Assembly (NCBI RefSeq): GCF_014641555.1
Contig: NZ_BMHY01000010.1
Span: 124,001-188,000, forward strand
Length of the DNA: 64,000 bases
Source of the DNA: Paenibacillus radicis (ex Gao et al. 2016)
Lineage (GTDB): Bacteria; Bacillota; Bacilli; Paenibacillales; Paenibacillaceae
Direction: 5' to 3'
This document shows, piece after piece, positions 17,755-27,481 of the stretch. The notes under the pieces are model-generated. The model was given only the letters and a program-made list of their open reading frames with translations, was not told the origin of the DNA and searched no databases. Position numbers and translations under genes: made by a program. Position 1 is the stretch's first letter; every line of letters starts with the position of its first letter.

Positions 17755-18727
17755 GATGGCGATCACTCCTCCTTAGCATAAAAATGAGAAACGGGCCGCC
17801 GATCACGGTCATTATTATAGAAGCGGGAATTTCGGTCGGTGCCAAAATCGTTCTTCCAAGCGTATCCGCCGTCAGAATTAGAAGCGCCCCCGCCAAAGCC
17901 GAGAACGGAATCAGCGCCTTATGGTCGGAGCCCACCGCCATTCTTCCGATGTGGGGGACAAGCAAGCCAACGAAAGCAATCAATCCGCCGACTGCCGTTG
18001 CAACAGAGGCCAGCAGCACAGCAACAACGGAGATCAGGAGACGGGCTTGTGTAACCCGCAGCCCCAGATTGCCCGCCGTTTTATCCTGCAGGGAAAGCAT
18101 ATTGCACCAGGAAATAAGAAACAGGGACAGCACCAGTCCGATCGAACCGTACAGTCCCAGTATTTCGACGTCGGCCCAGGTTTTCATCGTAAAAATCGAG
18201 CTGATCGCCTGATTGACGGACGTTACCGCGTAACTGCCCCGGTAGTTAAAGGATTGTGCCAGTCCCGTGAAAGTCGCATTTATGGCGACGCCCACCAGAA
18301 TGAGCCGCATCGGCTGCAGTCCTGAACGCCAGGAGAATGAGTAGACAAGCAGACAAGCGATCGCTCCGCCAATGCAGGAGAACAGCGGCATCCAGAAATA
18401 CATCGCCGGAAAAATCGTCACCATCAGCAGCGACACGAGTCCCGCTCCCGAGGAAATGCCGATTACACCTGCATCCGCCAGCGGATTCCGCATAACGGCT
18501 TGAAGCAATACACCCGATACCGCGAGCGCCGCTCCTGTAAGCAATGAAACGATCAAGCGCGGAAGGCGCAGATCCCGGATGACCGCGACCTCTTCATTCG
18601 TTCCCGTTATTAAACCTTTAATCAGCTCCAAAGGGCCGACCTTAATGCTTCCAGTCATCGCCGAGAATATCGTCACTCCCAGCAATAAAATAATGACGGC
18701 GCTAAACCACGCAGCTTTTTTGTACAT
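17744..18727 (-). CDS. Heme/iron ABC transporter permease, FecCD family
   Basis: A 327-residue membrane protein with about nine to ten helices and FecCD signatures: LRLPRLIVSLLTGAALAVSG near the start, MRNPLADAGVIGISSGAGL, and GLIAFVGLLVPHIGR towards the end. It forms the transmembrane channel with the ATPase encoded next and the lipoprotein encoded before. Its context (two NEAT proteins upstream) points to heme rather than a siderophore as cargo, as in IsdF of the staphylococcal system. Confidence 0.93.
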   Translation of the reverse strand: MYKKAAWFSAVIILLLGVTIFSAMTGSIKVGPLELIKGLITGTNEEVAVIRDLRLPRLIVSLLTGAALAVSGVLLQAVMRNPLADAGVIGISSGAGLVSLLMVTIFPAMYFWMPLFSCIGGAIACLLVYSFSWRSGLQPMRLILVGVAINATFTGLAQSFNYRGSYAVTSVNQAISSIFTMKTWADVEILGLYGSIGLVLSLFLISWCNMLSLQDKTAGNLGLRVTQARLLISVVAVLLASVATAVGGLIAFVGLLVPHIGRMAVGSDHKALIPFSALAGALLILTADTLGRTILAPTEIPASIIMTVIGGPFLIFMLRRSDRHHGN

Positions 18728-18743
18728 AACACGCTTCCCCCAA

Positions 18744-19661
18744 TTATGGATACAGCATTCCCATCAGCGCATCCAGCGCTTCGTTTGCCGCCAGATTGCC
18801 CGTCGTTCCAAACAACGACTCCTCCAGGTCATACACCCGGCCGTTCTTGACCGCGTTGAAGTGCTTCCAAATATCATTCTTTTTAAATTCCTCGTCGAAC
18901 ATCTTCACAACTTCCTCCGGCATGCCGTGTGCCGCCCGAAGAATAACGTCGGGATTCGCCTGCTGCAAATATTCCGTATTGGAAGCGAGATACTCAACTT
19001 TTTCGCCTTGCACGATATTGACACCGCCCGCTAGTTTCACGAGATCGCCGATATACGAATGCTCGGTCGCTACTAAATAGCTGCCAGGCACACCTAGCAA
19101 AATAAGTACGGTTGGAGCGGGACGGCCTTCGGTTTTTTGACGGATATCGGCAATTTTATCGTCGTAGCCTTTCACGATCCCCTTTGCCTGATCGGCACGA
19201 TCGTATTTCTCACCCAGCTTTATAATCGCGTTTTTCATGTCGCCAAGACTCGTCAAGTTAAGAAAAGTCGCATCTACGCCGACATTTTTGAATACCGGCT
19301 CGAGCTCATATTGGAGTGTCGTAACGGAAAGCACCTCCGTCGGTTTGAGCGATTTGACGATTTCCATATCCGGGCTCATCGGATTGCCGACCTTTTTCAC
19401 GCCATCATAACGGGACGGCAGCGTTTTGGAACTGGAAGGAATGCCGACAACATCGTCAATTCCCAACAAGTCCAGCATTTGCGTAATCGCAACAGTAGTC
19501 GAAACGATACGCGCCTCCGGTTTTTCTGAAGGTACTGTGGTTGCAGCCGCTTGTTGAACATCCTGCCCTGGTTTCTCAGTTGGCTGCGACTGCGCCGCAC
19601 AGCCTGCTGTGAGCAGAATCAGCAGAGCGAGCTGCGTGAGCTTTGTTCCAAACCCTTTCAT
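18744..19661 (-). CDS. isdE: Heme ABC transporter substrate-binding lipoprotein, IsdE-like
   Basis: A 305-residue lipoprotein with signal peptide and lipobox LTAGC, then the two-lobed binding-protein fold: RIVSTTVAITQMLDLLGIDDVVGIP, PTEVLSVTTLQYELEPVFKNVGV, and AHGMPEEVVKMFDEEF. These segments closely match the IsdE type that receives heme from NEAT proteins. ATG 19661 was selected because AAGGA stands 12 bases before it and the signal peptide then begins normally (MKGFGTKLTQL). It sits between the NEAT-SLH gene and the permease. Confidence 0.88.
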   Translation of the reverse strand: MKGFGTKLTQLALLILLTAGCAAQSQPTEKPGQDVQQAAATTVPSEKPEARIVSTTVAITQMLDLLGIDDVVGIPSSSKTLPSRYDGVKKVGNPMSPDMEIVKSLKPTEVLSVTTLQYELEPVFKNVGVDATFLNLTSLGDMKNAIIKLGEKYDRADQAKGIVKGYDDKIADIRQKTEGRPAPTVLILLGVPGSYLVATEHSYIGDLVKLAGGVNIVQGEKVEYLASNTEYLQQANPDVILRAAHGMPEEVVKMFDEEFKKNDIWKHFNAVKNGRVYDLEESLFGTTGNLAANEALDALMGMLYP

Positions 19662-19759
19662 CAATAGCCCCATTCCTTTCTCTACAAGGAGAAAAATCGA
19701 TAAAGGACGCCGGTTTCCCGGCATCCTCTTCGATTTCTAGTTTCATTCTTACGCCCGGT

Positions 19760-22168
19760 TTAGGCTGCTTTTTCTTCCTTCTTCTTGCTTTCTTCCGCTG
19801 CTTTTGCTTGTGCTTCCGCATAATCGTAAGCACGCAGAATGAGTGTTACCGCTTCGGCCCGCGTAGCGTTGGAGGACGCGGCGAATTGGTTGTTCTCACG
19901 GCCTGTAATTAAGCCGGCTTTAACCGCTGCAGCTACGTAAGGCTTCGCATAAGCCGGAATTGCATCGGCATCGGCGAAAGTCAGTTCGGCTTTCTCGTCA
20001 ACGGTAATGCCAAGTGCGCGAACCATCATCACTGCGATGTCAGCCCGGTTCACATTTTGCGCCGGACGGAAGGATTCATCGGCGAACCCGCTAATTACGC
20101 CTGCTGCCACCGCGTGCTCCACATAAGCTTTTGCCCACGCTGGAATGCTGTCATTGTCTTTGAATACCGCTTGTGAACCCGAAGCGTTATTCAGCTTCAA
20201 TGCTCTGCTAATCAAAGCCGTAAATTCTACGCGGCTAATTGTTCCTTCAGGACGGAAGCTGTTATCGCTATAGCCTGTTACAAAACCGAGTGAAATGGCA
20301 CGCTCAATCGAAGCTTTAGCCCAGCTGTTCGCTACGTCTTTCAAAGTGACCGAAGGGTTGCCGCCGCCTGGTTTTTGTTCGTTGTCTTTCCCGCCTTCTT
20401 CGTCTTTCCCAGGTGTTTCGCCTGGAAGATCTGTTGGCGGTTTCGGATTACCTGTATGGCCCGGATCGCCGGTATAAGCGCTATAGCCGCCTAACTGGAT
20501 TTGAACATCGTATTCATGATGATAGTCGATTTCCGCCCAATCGATTTTGACCCAGCCATTGATCAAGCCGCTCAGGTTGGAGACTTCGAATTTAACGTCT
20601 CTCGTATTGGCAGAAGTATTAGTTGCCGTAACTGTAGGGCTAACACCCTCTACTTTAAACCCTGTAATTTCATTGCTTTTCGTCAGTCGCAGCGTCACAT
20701 ATTTCTTGCCGCCTGATACTTCGAGCTTAGCGGGACGCACAACATAACCGTCCATCACAGATGCGGAGCTAGTGCCCTTTTTCAAAATCTGGAACGACAG
20801 GTTGTAAGTGCCGTCCGCAATATCACCTGGTACTTCAGGGTTTGGTGTTCCGCCGCCGTTGTTGCCGCCACCGCCATTGTTGTTTCCTACTACTGCCGCC
20901 TGGAAGGCAGTTTTTGCCGCCGTCAGCTCCGTAACTGCCTCGTCTACAGCAGCTTGAGCCGCCAGCCATGTTCCTTTTGTTTTAGCTGCGTCGATTGCCG
21001 TTTGCAATGCTGTTTTTGCGCTCTGCGGGTATTGTCCAGGCTCTGTGCCGACCACTGCACTGTTGTACAATGATTCTGTACTAGTTACCAATTGATCCAG
21101 CGCTGTTTTGTTCGCAGGACTAAATTTAAAAATAATGCCGTGTGTCGCCTTGTAAGCTTGACCGTTAATAACGGTATCGATGCTGACCGAGCCGGTCAAA
21201 TCATCTGTCAAACTGTCGATTTCAAACTCTACCACTCTTGTATCAGCAGTTGGGTTCGAGCTGACGACCGTCGTTTCAACGAGCGCTCCGTCTTGCTCCA
21301 CCTTCAAGCTAGGAATAATACTGCTCTCTTTTACGGAGAACGAAGCGTATGTTTTGCCATTGCGGGTTTTCACTTCAGCCGGCTTCGTAAAGTAACGCTC
21401 CATGCTGGAAGCCTTGAACGTATTCGTTGCATTGATAACGACATAGTTAACTTGCTGCGTCGGCTCACCAATTACTGAATTAGCGAAAGTGCTGCCAGCC
21501 GCTTGAAGAATCGGCAACGCGCCATTTACTTCTCCAGCTGTTGCATTTGCATCGTAAGCGGTCAGGAATGCCTCATCGATGGCATTTTTAAAAGCTTGCT
21601 TAGCTGCAGCTGGATATTGGCCTTGAGCCGTTCCTTCCTGCGTCGCGGCATAAACCGTTTGTGCAGCCGCTACTGCTGTGAGCAGCGCCGCAGAATCGCC
21701 TGCAGCCGCATTGAATTGCAGTTGAACATCATAGTCATGATCGTAGTTTGGAACGATTTCCGGCGGGATCGTGACATGGGTTTTTGCATTCAGCTTCGTG
21801 CCCAAATCCGTTACTTCGAATTTAACTTCGCGGTGTTTGATACCGCCAATAGTCGTTTCCTGCACATTGTCAGCATCCGTGTAGGCGCCGTTAAATTGTG
21901 TTTGAAACACGGTAATCCAATCGCTGTTTTTCAGCGTGGCGTAAATATAGCTCTTACCGTTTTCCAGCTTCAATACAGCTGGTTTTACCAAATAACCATC
22001 CATAACGGATATATCTTCGGTCTGATCCTTTAACACCTTGAAATTAATGGCGACTCCGTCTGTCAACCGATCGTTTGAAGCGGCTTGCGCCGGATACAGC
22101 TGTACCGTCCCTAATACGACGAACAACAGCAGCGCCATTGTCATGAGCTTGAACCATTTCTTATTCAT
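19760..22168 (-). CDS. Surface heme-binding protein with three NEAT and three SLH domains
   Basis: An 802-residue secreted protein. A signal peptide ends at about residue 29 (PAQAAS). NEAT domains lie at about 30-150, 230-345 and 445-560. NEAT 1 and 3 carry the YxxxY heme motif (YDHDY, YHHEY) and a preceding SVMDGY loop; NEAT 2 has YKATH, with His for the second Tyr. Two FIVAR-like helical segments with GQYP fill the gaps. A Pro/Gly-rich linker leads to three SLH repeats (about 610-780) that would fix it to the cell wall. It resembles S-layer NEAT proteins such as BslK and would collect heme outside the cell. Confidence 0.93.
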   Translation of the reverse strand: MNKKWFKLMTMALLLFVVLGTVQLYPAQAASNDRLTDGVAINFKVLKDQTEDISVMDGYLVKPAVLKLENGKSYIYATLKNSDWITVFQTQFNGAYTDADNVQETTIGGIKHREVKFEVTDLGTKLNAKTHVTIPPEIVPNYDHDYDVQLQFNAAAGDSAALLTAVAAAQTVYAATQEGTAQGQYPAAAKQAFKNAIDEAFLTAYDANATAGEVNGALPILQAAGSTFANSVIGEPTQQVNYVVINATNTFKASSMERYFTKPAEVKTRNGKTYASFSVKESSIIPSLKVEQDGALVETTVVSSNPTADTRVVEFEIDSLTDDLTGSVSIDTVINGQAYKATHGIIFKFSPANKTALDQLVTSTESLYNSAVVGTEPGQYPQSAKTALQTAIDAAKTKGTWLAAQAAVDEAVTELTAAKTAFQAAVVGNNNGGGGNNGGGTPNPEVPGDIADGTYNLSFQILKKGTSSASVMDGYVVRPAKLEVSGGKKYVTLRLTKSNEITGFKVEGVSPTVTATNTSANTRDVKFEVSNLSGLINGWVKIDWAEIDYHHEYDVQIQLGGYSAYTGDPGHTGNPKPPTDLPGETPGKDEEGGKDNEQKPGGGNPSVTLKDVANSWAKASIERAISLGFVTGYSDNSFRPEGTISRVEFTALISRALKLNNASGSQAVFKDNDSIPAWAKAYVEHAVAAGVISGFADESFRPAQNVNRADIAVMMVRALGITVDEKAELTFADADAIPAYAKPYVAAAVKAGLITGRENNQFAASSNATRAEAVTLILRAYDYAEAQAKAAEESKKKEEKAA

Positions 22169-22198
22169 TTCTTCATATCCCCTCACTATGATTGTTCA

Positions 22199-23263
22199 TT
22201 ATTTTTTAAAGCTTGCTTTCTTGCTGCGTAAAAATAGTACAAGACCGCCGCCCAACAAAATGACCGCCAATATAGCAATCACCAGCGTCTTGCTGCGTCC
22301 GCCTTCTTCTTGGCCTTTAGCTGGATCGCCGGCGGGATTGCTTGGCTCCGCCACCGTTTGCACGACTTCGGCCGTACCTTCACTGTTCGCTAAGGCTTGC
22401 TGTTCTTGCGCATCTGTACTTTCAGCAGATGGAGACGGGGAAGCGGGAGGATCAACCGCCTGATTGCTTTCAGTCTCTTTATTTTCCACATCCGGAACCG
22501 TCGGTTCCTCGGAAGGAATTGAAGTTGCCTCAGGTGTTGATTGGCCTCCAATGTCCACTTTCTCAGCATTCACCCCGGCAGAGGCAGCAGGAGAAGATTC
22601 CCCGGCTTTTGCTCCTGAAACGCCGCCAGCGTTTGAGTCAGGCTTTACCACGGAATCCGGCTTTACCGTAGGATCTGTTGGTTTTACAGCAGGTACAGAT
22701 GGTGCTGCTTCTCCAGCAGCTTCCGTCGGCTTAGCTGTTGGTTTAGCTGTCGGTTTAGGCGTCGGCTTAGACTCGCTGTCCGCTGGCTTGTTGACGTTAT
22801 CAGCCGCTTTGATCAGCGTTAAGGAATCGGTATCGAAGGCCATTCGAATCGTATATTTGTGGTTATAGTCAATCGATTCGACGATGACATGGATTTTCGC
22901 CATGACCGGCTTGGAGAAGTCGTCTACCTGAAACTTCACAACTCTCGTGTCTGCCGTATCGTTTTTGCTAACCTGCTTCGCCTCCGTGTAACTTCCTCCG
23001 GCTTCAACCTTGAACTCCTTCACCCATTGGCTGTGGTTGATTTGAAGCTGAACGGACAACTTGCCCTTATCCACGTATACAGTCGCCGGCTTTTCCCAAT
23101 AATCATTGGCCATCGATACGGAATCATCCTCCGCTTTCAGCACGGTATAGACGATAGAGTAGGTCCCGTCGGCGAGATCGGATGCTGCTTGCACAGAAAC
23201 TGCACTTACAAACAGCGCCATGCTTAGCAGCGAAAACATAAGTGCACGACAGAAAAATTTCAT
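22199..23263 (-). CDS. IsdC-like NEAT protein with membrane anchor
   Basis: A 354-residue surface protein: signal peptide to about residue 27 (VSVQAAS), one NEAT domain (about 28-145) with SVSMANDYWEKPA and the heme motif YNHKY, a long Pro/Thr/Ser/Glu-rich spacer with KPTAKPTAKPT repeats, a hydrophobic helix (TLVIAILAVILLGGGLVLFL) and a short basic end. No LPXTG or NPQTN sorting motif is present, so it is probably held by its C-terminal helix rather than by a sortase. ATG 23263 has AAGGAGG. It is first in the minus-strand heme operon, behind a Fur-like box, and would pass heme from the wall to the IsdE-like lipoprotein. Confidence 0.9.
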   Translation of the reverse strand: MKFFCRALMFSLLSMALFVSAVSVQAASDLADGTYSIVYTVLKAEDDSVSMANDYWEKPATVYVDKGKLSVQLQINHSQWVKEFKVEAGGSYTEAKQVSKNDTADTRVVKFQVDDFSKPVMAKIHVIVESIDYNHKYTIRMAFDTDSLTLIKAADNVNKPADSESKPTPKPTAKPTAKPTEAAGEAAPSVPAVKPTDPTVKPDSVVKPDSNAGGVSGAKAGESSPAASAGVNAEKVDIGGQSTPEATSIPSEEPTVPDVENKETESNQAVDPPASPSPSAESTDAQEQQALANSEGTAEVVQTVAEPSNPAGDPAKGQEEGGRSKTLVIAILAVILLGGGLVLFLRSKKASFKK

Positions 23264-23362
23264 TTCTATCCTCCTTATATTGTAAAAATATCGATATTTA
23301 TTGTTTATGAAATAATAAAAATCGATAAACAACGCATTCATTAACTTCCAATTGCATTATCA

Positions 23363-23381
23363 GTTAATGATTATCATTCTC
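23363..23381. promoter_or_regulatory. Fur box for the minus-strand heme operon
   Basis: GTTAATGATTATCATTCTC matches the classical 19-bp Fur box at 17 positions. It lies about 100 bp before the IsdC-like gene. Confidence 0.75.
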
Positions 23382-23640
23382 ATTAAATATACAAAAAAAA
23401 TAGACGTTCTATTATTCGCTTCACTTACCTAATCCCTATGTAGCAAGGGTTTAGAGCTTCCCAGCTCGCATATCCTCCAATAAACCAACGTAATAATTAT
23501 TTACACAGCATGCCTCCAGCGTTGAAATCATTACCATTTTGAGCTCGATGTGATCGTAACGTACAAAAATTATCCTGTCAATAACATTCCGCAATAAAAA
23601 AAATAAATAGAAAAATAAACTAAAAATTTCTCAGAACCTA

Positions 23641-23669
23641 TTGACGACGATAACGATTATCACTATCAT
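23641..23669 (+). promoter_or_regulatory. Promoter overlapped by a Fur box, plus-strand heme operon
   Basis: TTGACG, 17 bp, TATCAT. The spacer and -10 are covered by GATAACGATTATCACTATC (23649-23667), a 17-of-19 match to the Fur box, so iron-loaded Fur should block it. Confidence 0.75.
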
Positions 23670-23688
23670 TTATGTGATGGACTCAATT

Positions 23689-23711
23689 GATACTGATTAT
23701 CAATGATAATA
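23689..23711. promoter_or_regulatory. Second Fur-like site in the plus-strand leader
   Basis: ATTATCAATGATAAT (23697-23711) is a perfect 7-1-7 inverted repeat, just downstream of the expected transcription start and before the ribosome site of the binding-protein gene. Confidence 0.55.
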
Positions 23712-23732
23712 AACTTGGAGGAGGCTGCTTTT

Positions 23733-24698
23733 ATGAGAAAGCTTATACCTCTGGCACTATGCGCCTTATTGGCCACAGCAGGCTGCAGCGCCTCGAAGGC
23801 ATCAAGCACGACAGATTCATTATCGAATCACCCGAATGCTGCTGCCGCGGTCTCCATTAAGGACTTTGCCGGACGCGGCGTGGCATTTTCCCAAGTACCG
23901 CAACATATCATAGCGCTGAGCAACGGAGAGATGGATATTGTTTACGCGCTAGGAGGCACACTCGTCGGAAGACCGACGACAAACGGCCCTTCCCCTGTGA
24001 AGGAAGCGCAAGATGTCACCCAAATCGGTTCGACGCATGAGGTCGATCTGGAGCGTATCACGCTGCTGAAGCCTGACGTCGTATTGGGCCATTATCCGAT
24101 GAACAGCAAGGATGTTCCGATTATCGAAAGCATTCATTCCAAGATGGTACTGACGAGCGCCAATTCTGTCGAAGACATCAAACGTCAAATAACGCTGTTC
24201 GGAGAAATGCTTCATAAGGAGACGAAGGCCGCTGAGCTTATTGCCGCCATTGACGACAAGCTTAATGACTATCGTCCATCAGATGGCGCACAGTCAACAA
24301 GGACGCTCATTGTATATGGCGCACCCGGTACTTACATGGCTGCACTGCCCAATTCTTTAAGCGGCAACTTACTGGAGCTTGCTGGCGGCTACAATATCGC
24401 CTCGGATTTCGCAGTTTTGCAGAGCTACCCGCAGTATGCGCAAATCAATACGGAACGCGTGGTGCAAGCGAATCCGCAATTGATTCTTATTATGACGCAC
24501 GGCAATCCGGAAGAAGTGAAGGCAGGCTTCTTGAAGGAAATGCAGGGCAATGCCGCTTGGAACGGGATCGATGCGGTTAAAAACAACCAGGTCGAGATTT
24601 TGCCGTCCGAGCTGTTCGGCACGAATCCGGGGACGAGAGTCATCGATGCGTTAGATGATTTGCATCAGCTCGTCGAGAAAGCGAAGCAGCCGTCATGA
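23733..24698 (+). CDS. Second heme/iron ABC transporter binding lipoprotein
   Basis: A 321-residue lipoprotein with lipobox TAGC (Cys at about 18) and the periplasmic-binding-protein fold: AVSIKDFAGRGVAFSQVPQHIIALS, LLKPDVVLGHYPM and MTHGNPEEVKAGFLKEMQ. It is paralogous to the IsdE-like protein in the opposite operon. GGAGGAGG lies 8-11 bp before ATG 23733. It overlaps the permease gene by 4 bp. The cargo is probably heme, given the monooxygenase domain encoded two genes downstream. Confidence 0.88.
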   Translation: MRKLIPLALCALLATAGCSASKASSTTDSLSNHPNAAAAVSIKDFAGRGVAFSQVPQHIIALSNGEMDIVYALGGTLVGRPTTNGPSPVKEAQDVTQIGSTHEVDLERITLLKPDVVLGHYPMNSKDVPIIESIHSKMVLTSANSVEDIKRQITLFGEMLHKETKAAELIAAIDDKLNDYRPSDGAQSTRTLIVYGAPGTYMAALPNSLSGNLLELAGGYNIASDFAVLQSYPQYAQINTERVVQANPQLILIMTHGNPEEVKAGFLKEMQGNAAWNGIDAVKNNQVEILPSELFGTNPGTRVIDALDDLHQLVEKAKQPS

Positions 24699-25693
24699 AT
24701 CTGGCTACCCGTACAACAAGACGACGCTGGCTCTCTGCTGGTATGCTGCCGCTTATCGTTCTCATTTCCGTTTATGGCATAAGCTATGGCTCGGTCCCGA
24801 TCCCGCTTCGTGATATTTGGATCGTTCTAACCGGAGACGGCGATTCTACTTACCGGACTATCATTATGGATTTAAGACTGCCTCGCGTGCTGATCGGCCT
24901 GCTTACAGGAGCTTGTCTCGCAGCTTCCGGCGCACTGCTGCAGGGCGTTATGCGAAACCCGCTTGCTGATCCCGGCATAATCGGTGTTTCCTCTGGAGCC
25001 GGTCTTGCGGCTGTCATCACAATGGTGCTTTTGCCGCAATTCAGCTATTTATTGCCTTTGTCCGCGTTCGCTGGCGCTTTTATCGCCGCGATGCTTATTT
25101 ATTTGCTAGCTTGGGATAAAGGCAGCTCGCCCATCAAAATCGTTCTGGCCGGGGTAGCAGTCAACGCCCTGCTTGGCGCCGTCATGAACGGCGTGATGGT
25201 CATCTACAGCGATCGCGTGCAGGCTGTGCTGCCTTGGCTTGCTGGGGGACTTAACGGACGAAGCTGGCCTCATCTCTCATTCATGCTGCCTTATGCGAGC
25301 GTCGGTCTCCTTCTATCCCTGATCGCGATTAAGCCGGCTAACCTGCTGTTGCTAAGCGACGATTCAGCGAAGCTGCTCGGTCAACGCGTCGAGCTTCACC
25401 GCCTCCTTCTTATCGTGCTGGCTGCTTTGCTTGCCGGCTCTGCCGTCAGCGTCGCCGGACTAGTCGGCTTCGTCGGATTGGTCGTTCCCCATGCGATAAG
25501 ACTGCTAATCGGGGAAGATTATCGCTTTCTGCTGCCTCTGTCCATAGGTGGCGGAGCGGCACTTGTTGTGCTGGCAGATACGATTGCAAGATCATGGATC
25601 GATTCGATCGAGCTTCCCGTCGGCATTTTGCTGGCCTGTGTCGGAGCGCCATTCTTTTTACTACTTTTGCGGAAACGGAGTGTCATGGGATGA
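24695..25693 (+). CDS. Second FecCD-type ABC transporter permease
   Basis: A 332-residue membrane protein with the family segments [39 protein letters not shown] and [15 protein letters not shown]. It starts in an ATGA overlap with the binding-protein gene and ends in another with the ATPase gene, so the three are tightly coupled. Paralogue of the permease at 17744-18727. Confidence 0.93.
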   Translation: MNLATRTTRRRWLSAGMLPLIVLISVYGISYGSVPIPLRDIWIVLTGDGDSTYRTIIMDLRLPRVLIGLLTGACLAASGALLQGVMRNPLADPGIIGVSSGAGLAAVITMVLLPQFSYLLPLSAFAGAFIAAMLIYLLAWDKGSSPIKIVLAGVAVNALLGAVMNGVMVIYSDRVQAVLPWLAGGLNGRSWPHLSFMLPYASVGLLLSLIAIKPANLLLLSDDSAKLLGQRVELHRLLLIVLAALLAGSAVSVAGLVGFVGLVVPHAIRLLIGEDYRFLLPLSIGGGAALVVLADTIARSWIDSIELPVGILLACVGAPFFLLLLRKRSVMG

Positions 25694-26802
25694 GTGCAAT
25701 TGAAATGAAAGAGCTAGATCTGGAACGCGGTATGTTCCGTCTGCACGACGTGACGGCATCCATCCCCAAGGGGCAAATGACCGCGATTATCGGACCAAAT
25801 GGATCAGGCAAATCAACGCTTCTTAAGCTGGTTGCACAATTGCTCGAAGCGGATAGCGGCGCCGTTCTCATCGATGGGAAGGAAGGAAAGGCATTCAAAC
25901 GGGCAGAGCTTGCCCGAACGATATCCATGCTTCCGCAAGCAAAAGATACTGCGCCTTATATGACCGTCAGGGAGCTCGTTTCCTACGGCCGCTCTCCTCA
26001 TCAAGGACTGCTTCGCCAACGGCTGACAGAGGAAGATGAGTCGATTGTCCAGTGGTCGCTGAAGCAGACGGGCATTTTACGTCATGAAGACCGCATGTTC
26101 CATACGTTGTCGGGCGGCGAGCAGCAGAAAGCGAGAATCGCTATGGCGCTGGCTCAGAAAACCGGCATCATACTGCTCGATGAGCCAACTACCTATTTGG
26201 ATATCTCCCATCAGCTCGACGTGATGGAAATGCTGCGGAAGCTAAATAAACAATTGAACTTGACCATTGTCATGGTGCTGCATGATCTTCAGCAGGCAGC
26301 CGCCTTCTGCGATTACTTAATCGCGATGGATGGCGGACAAATCGCAGATGCGGGTCATCCCAAAACTGTTATTACTTCCAGGTTACTGCGGGACGTCTTC
26401 GAGCTTGAAGCGAAAGTCAGCTACGAGGAAGATTACCCGATTATCATTCCTAAACTAAAAAAATTCGAGGAGGACAAAACGATGGTTATCGTAACGAACG
26501 TATCGAAGATTACAAAGGGCAACGGTGAGAAATTGATTGAGCGCTTTAACAAGGTGGGTAAAGTCGAAGGCATGGAAGGGTTCCTCGGACTGGAAGTCAT
26601 GCTTACCGAGAATACGAAGGAATATGATGAGGTTTCGGTCGTCACCCGCTGGGAATCCAAAGAAAACTTTCAAGCCTGGACTCGCAGTGAAGCGTTCCGT
26701 GAGTCTCATCAGCACCGCAAAACGCCGGACTACATTATCGATAATAAAATTCAGTTTTACGAGGTAAAAATCGTTCGCAACCCGCTGCCTCTGGAAGCCT
26801 AG
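25690..26802 (+). CDS. ABC ATPase fused to an IsdG-type heme monooxygenase
   Basis: A 370-residue fusion. Residues 1-262 are a FecE-like ATPase (Walker [10 protein letters not shown], signature LSGGEQQKA, Walker [10 protein letters not shown], switch His in VLHDLQQ). From Met 265 a complete IsdG/HmoB-like domain follows ([15 protein letters not shown]), with Asn, Trp and His at positions 6, 66 and 76 of that domain, the catalytic triad known from IsdG. GAGGAGG followed by seven bases stands before the internal ATG (26482), so a free 106-residue enzyme could also be made. This would couple heme import to heme cleavage. It is the last gene of the Fur-type operon. Confidence 0.92.
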   Translation: MSAIEMKELDLERGMFRLHDVTASIPKGQMTAIIGPNGSGKSTLLKLVAQLLEADSGAVLIDGKEGKAFKRAELARTISMLPQAKDTAPYMTVRELVSYGRSPHQGLLRQRLTEEDESIVQWSLKQTGILRHEDRMFHTLSGGEQQKARIAMALAQKTGIILLDEPTTYLDISHQLDVMEMLRKLNKQLNLTIVMVLHDLQQAAAFCDYLIAMDGGQIADAGHPKTVITSRLLRDVFELEAKVSYEEDYPIIIPKLKKFEEDKTMVIVTNVSKITKGNGEKLIERFNKVGKVEGMEGFLGLEVMLTENTKEYDEVSVVTRWESKENFQAWTRSEAFRESHQHRKTPDYIIDNKIQFYEVKIVRNPLPLEA

Positions 26803-26826
26803 TCCGCAGCTTGCTTGCGAATTAAA

Positions 26827-26865
26827 AATCCCCGGCAGCCCTTGGGTTCAAGGCTGCCGGGGATT
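26827..26865. terminator. Bidirectional terminator
   Basis: AATCCCCGGCAGCC and GGCTGCCGGGGATT form a perfect 14-bp stem with an 11-nt loop, between the fusion gene and the convergent TetR gene. Confidence 0.85.
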
Positions 26866-26871
26866 CTCGCA

Positions 26872-27462
26872 TTAATTAGATTTGTATTGAAGCCCATTGA
26901 GTATGAATCGGGTTAACTCCGCAATTAAGCCGTCCATATCCGTCTCTACTTCCGTTAGGGCTCGCCAGTAATCTGAATGCCGGTAAAAGAGCAGCGCACC
27001 GACGATAGACATAAATACGGTGTCTGTTGATCCAAACTCGAACACGCCTTGTTTTCTGCCGGCTTCCAGCCATTTCCTCAGCAGTTGCCAGATCGGCATC
27101 GCATGCTCTCTAATTTTTTGAATCCGGGGGGTATTCAATATAATCTCTTGCTGCATAATCCGGATGAGCTCCGGCTCACGCATACGATATTCGGTCACTT
27201 CCTTAATCAATATGCGGATCCCTTCCACCGGCTCTACGTCCGGACCGATCGAAGCAATTTGTTCATTCGGAAAAAAGTTCTCAAACAACGCAGCGAACAT
27301 GTTTTCCTTGCCGCCGAAATAATAGGAGACGAGGGCTACATTCGCCCCCGCTTCCTCACAGATTTGCCTGACCGTCGTACCGTCATAGCCTTGATTTGCG
27401 AACAATTTTCTGGCCGCAAGCAATATTCGCACTTTCATATCGTTGTTGCCACAGTTGTTCAT
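26872..27462 (-). CDS. TetR/AcrR-family transcriptional regulator
   Basis: A 196-residue regulator with an N-terminal helix-turn-helix (ILLAARKLFANQGYDGTTVRQICEEAGANVALVSYYFGGKENMF) and a helical ligand domain. GGAG precedes ATG 27462. It follows the ABC-2 type gene by 19 bp in the same direction and probably represses that operon through the palindromic repeats upstream at 28681-28708. Confidence 0.9.
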   Translation of the reverse strand: MNNCGNNDMKVRILLAARKLFANQGYDGTTVRQICEEAGANVALVSYYFGGKENMFAALFENFFPNEQIASIGPDVEPVEGIRILIKEVTEYRMREPELIRIMQQEIILNTPRIQKIREHAMPIWQLLRKWLEAGRKQGVFEFGSTDTVFMSIVGALLFYRHSDYWRALTEVETDMDGLIAELTRFILNGLQYKSN

Positions 27463-27481
27463 GCCAAGGTCTCCAGTCGAT

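Noticed and set aside
26482-26802. The IsdG-type domain as a separate gene
   Set aside because: There is no stop codon between it and the ATPase, so it is annotated as a fusion; an internal start is noted as a possibility.
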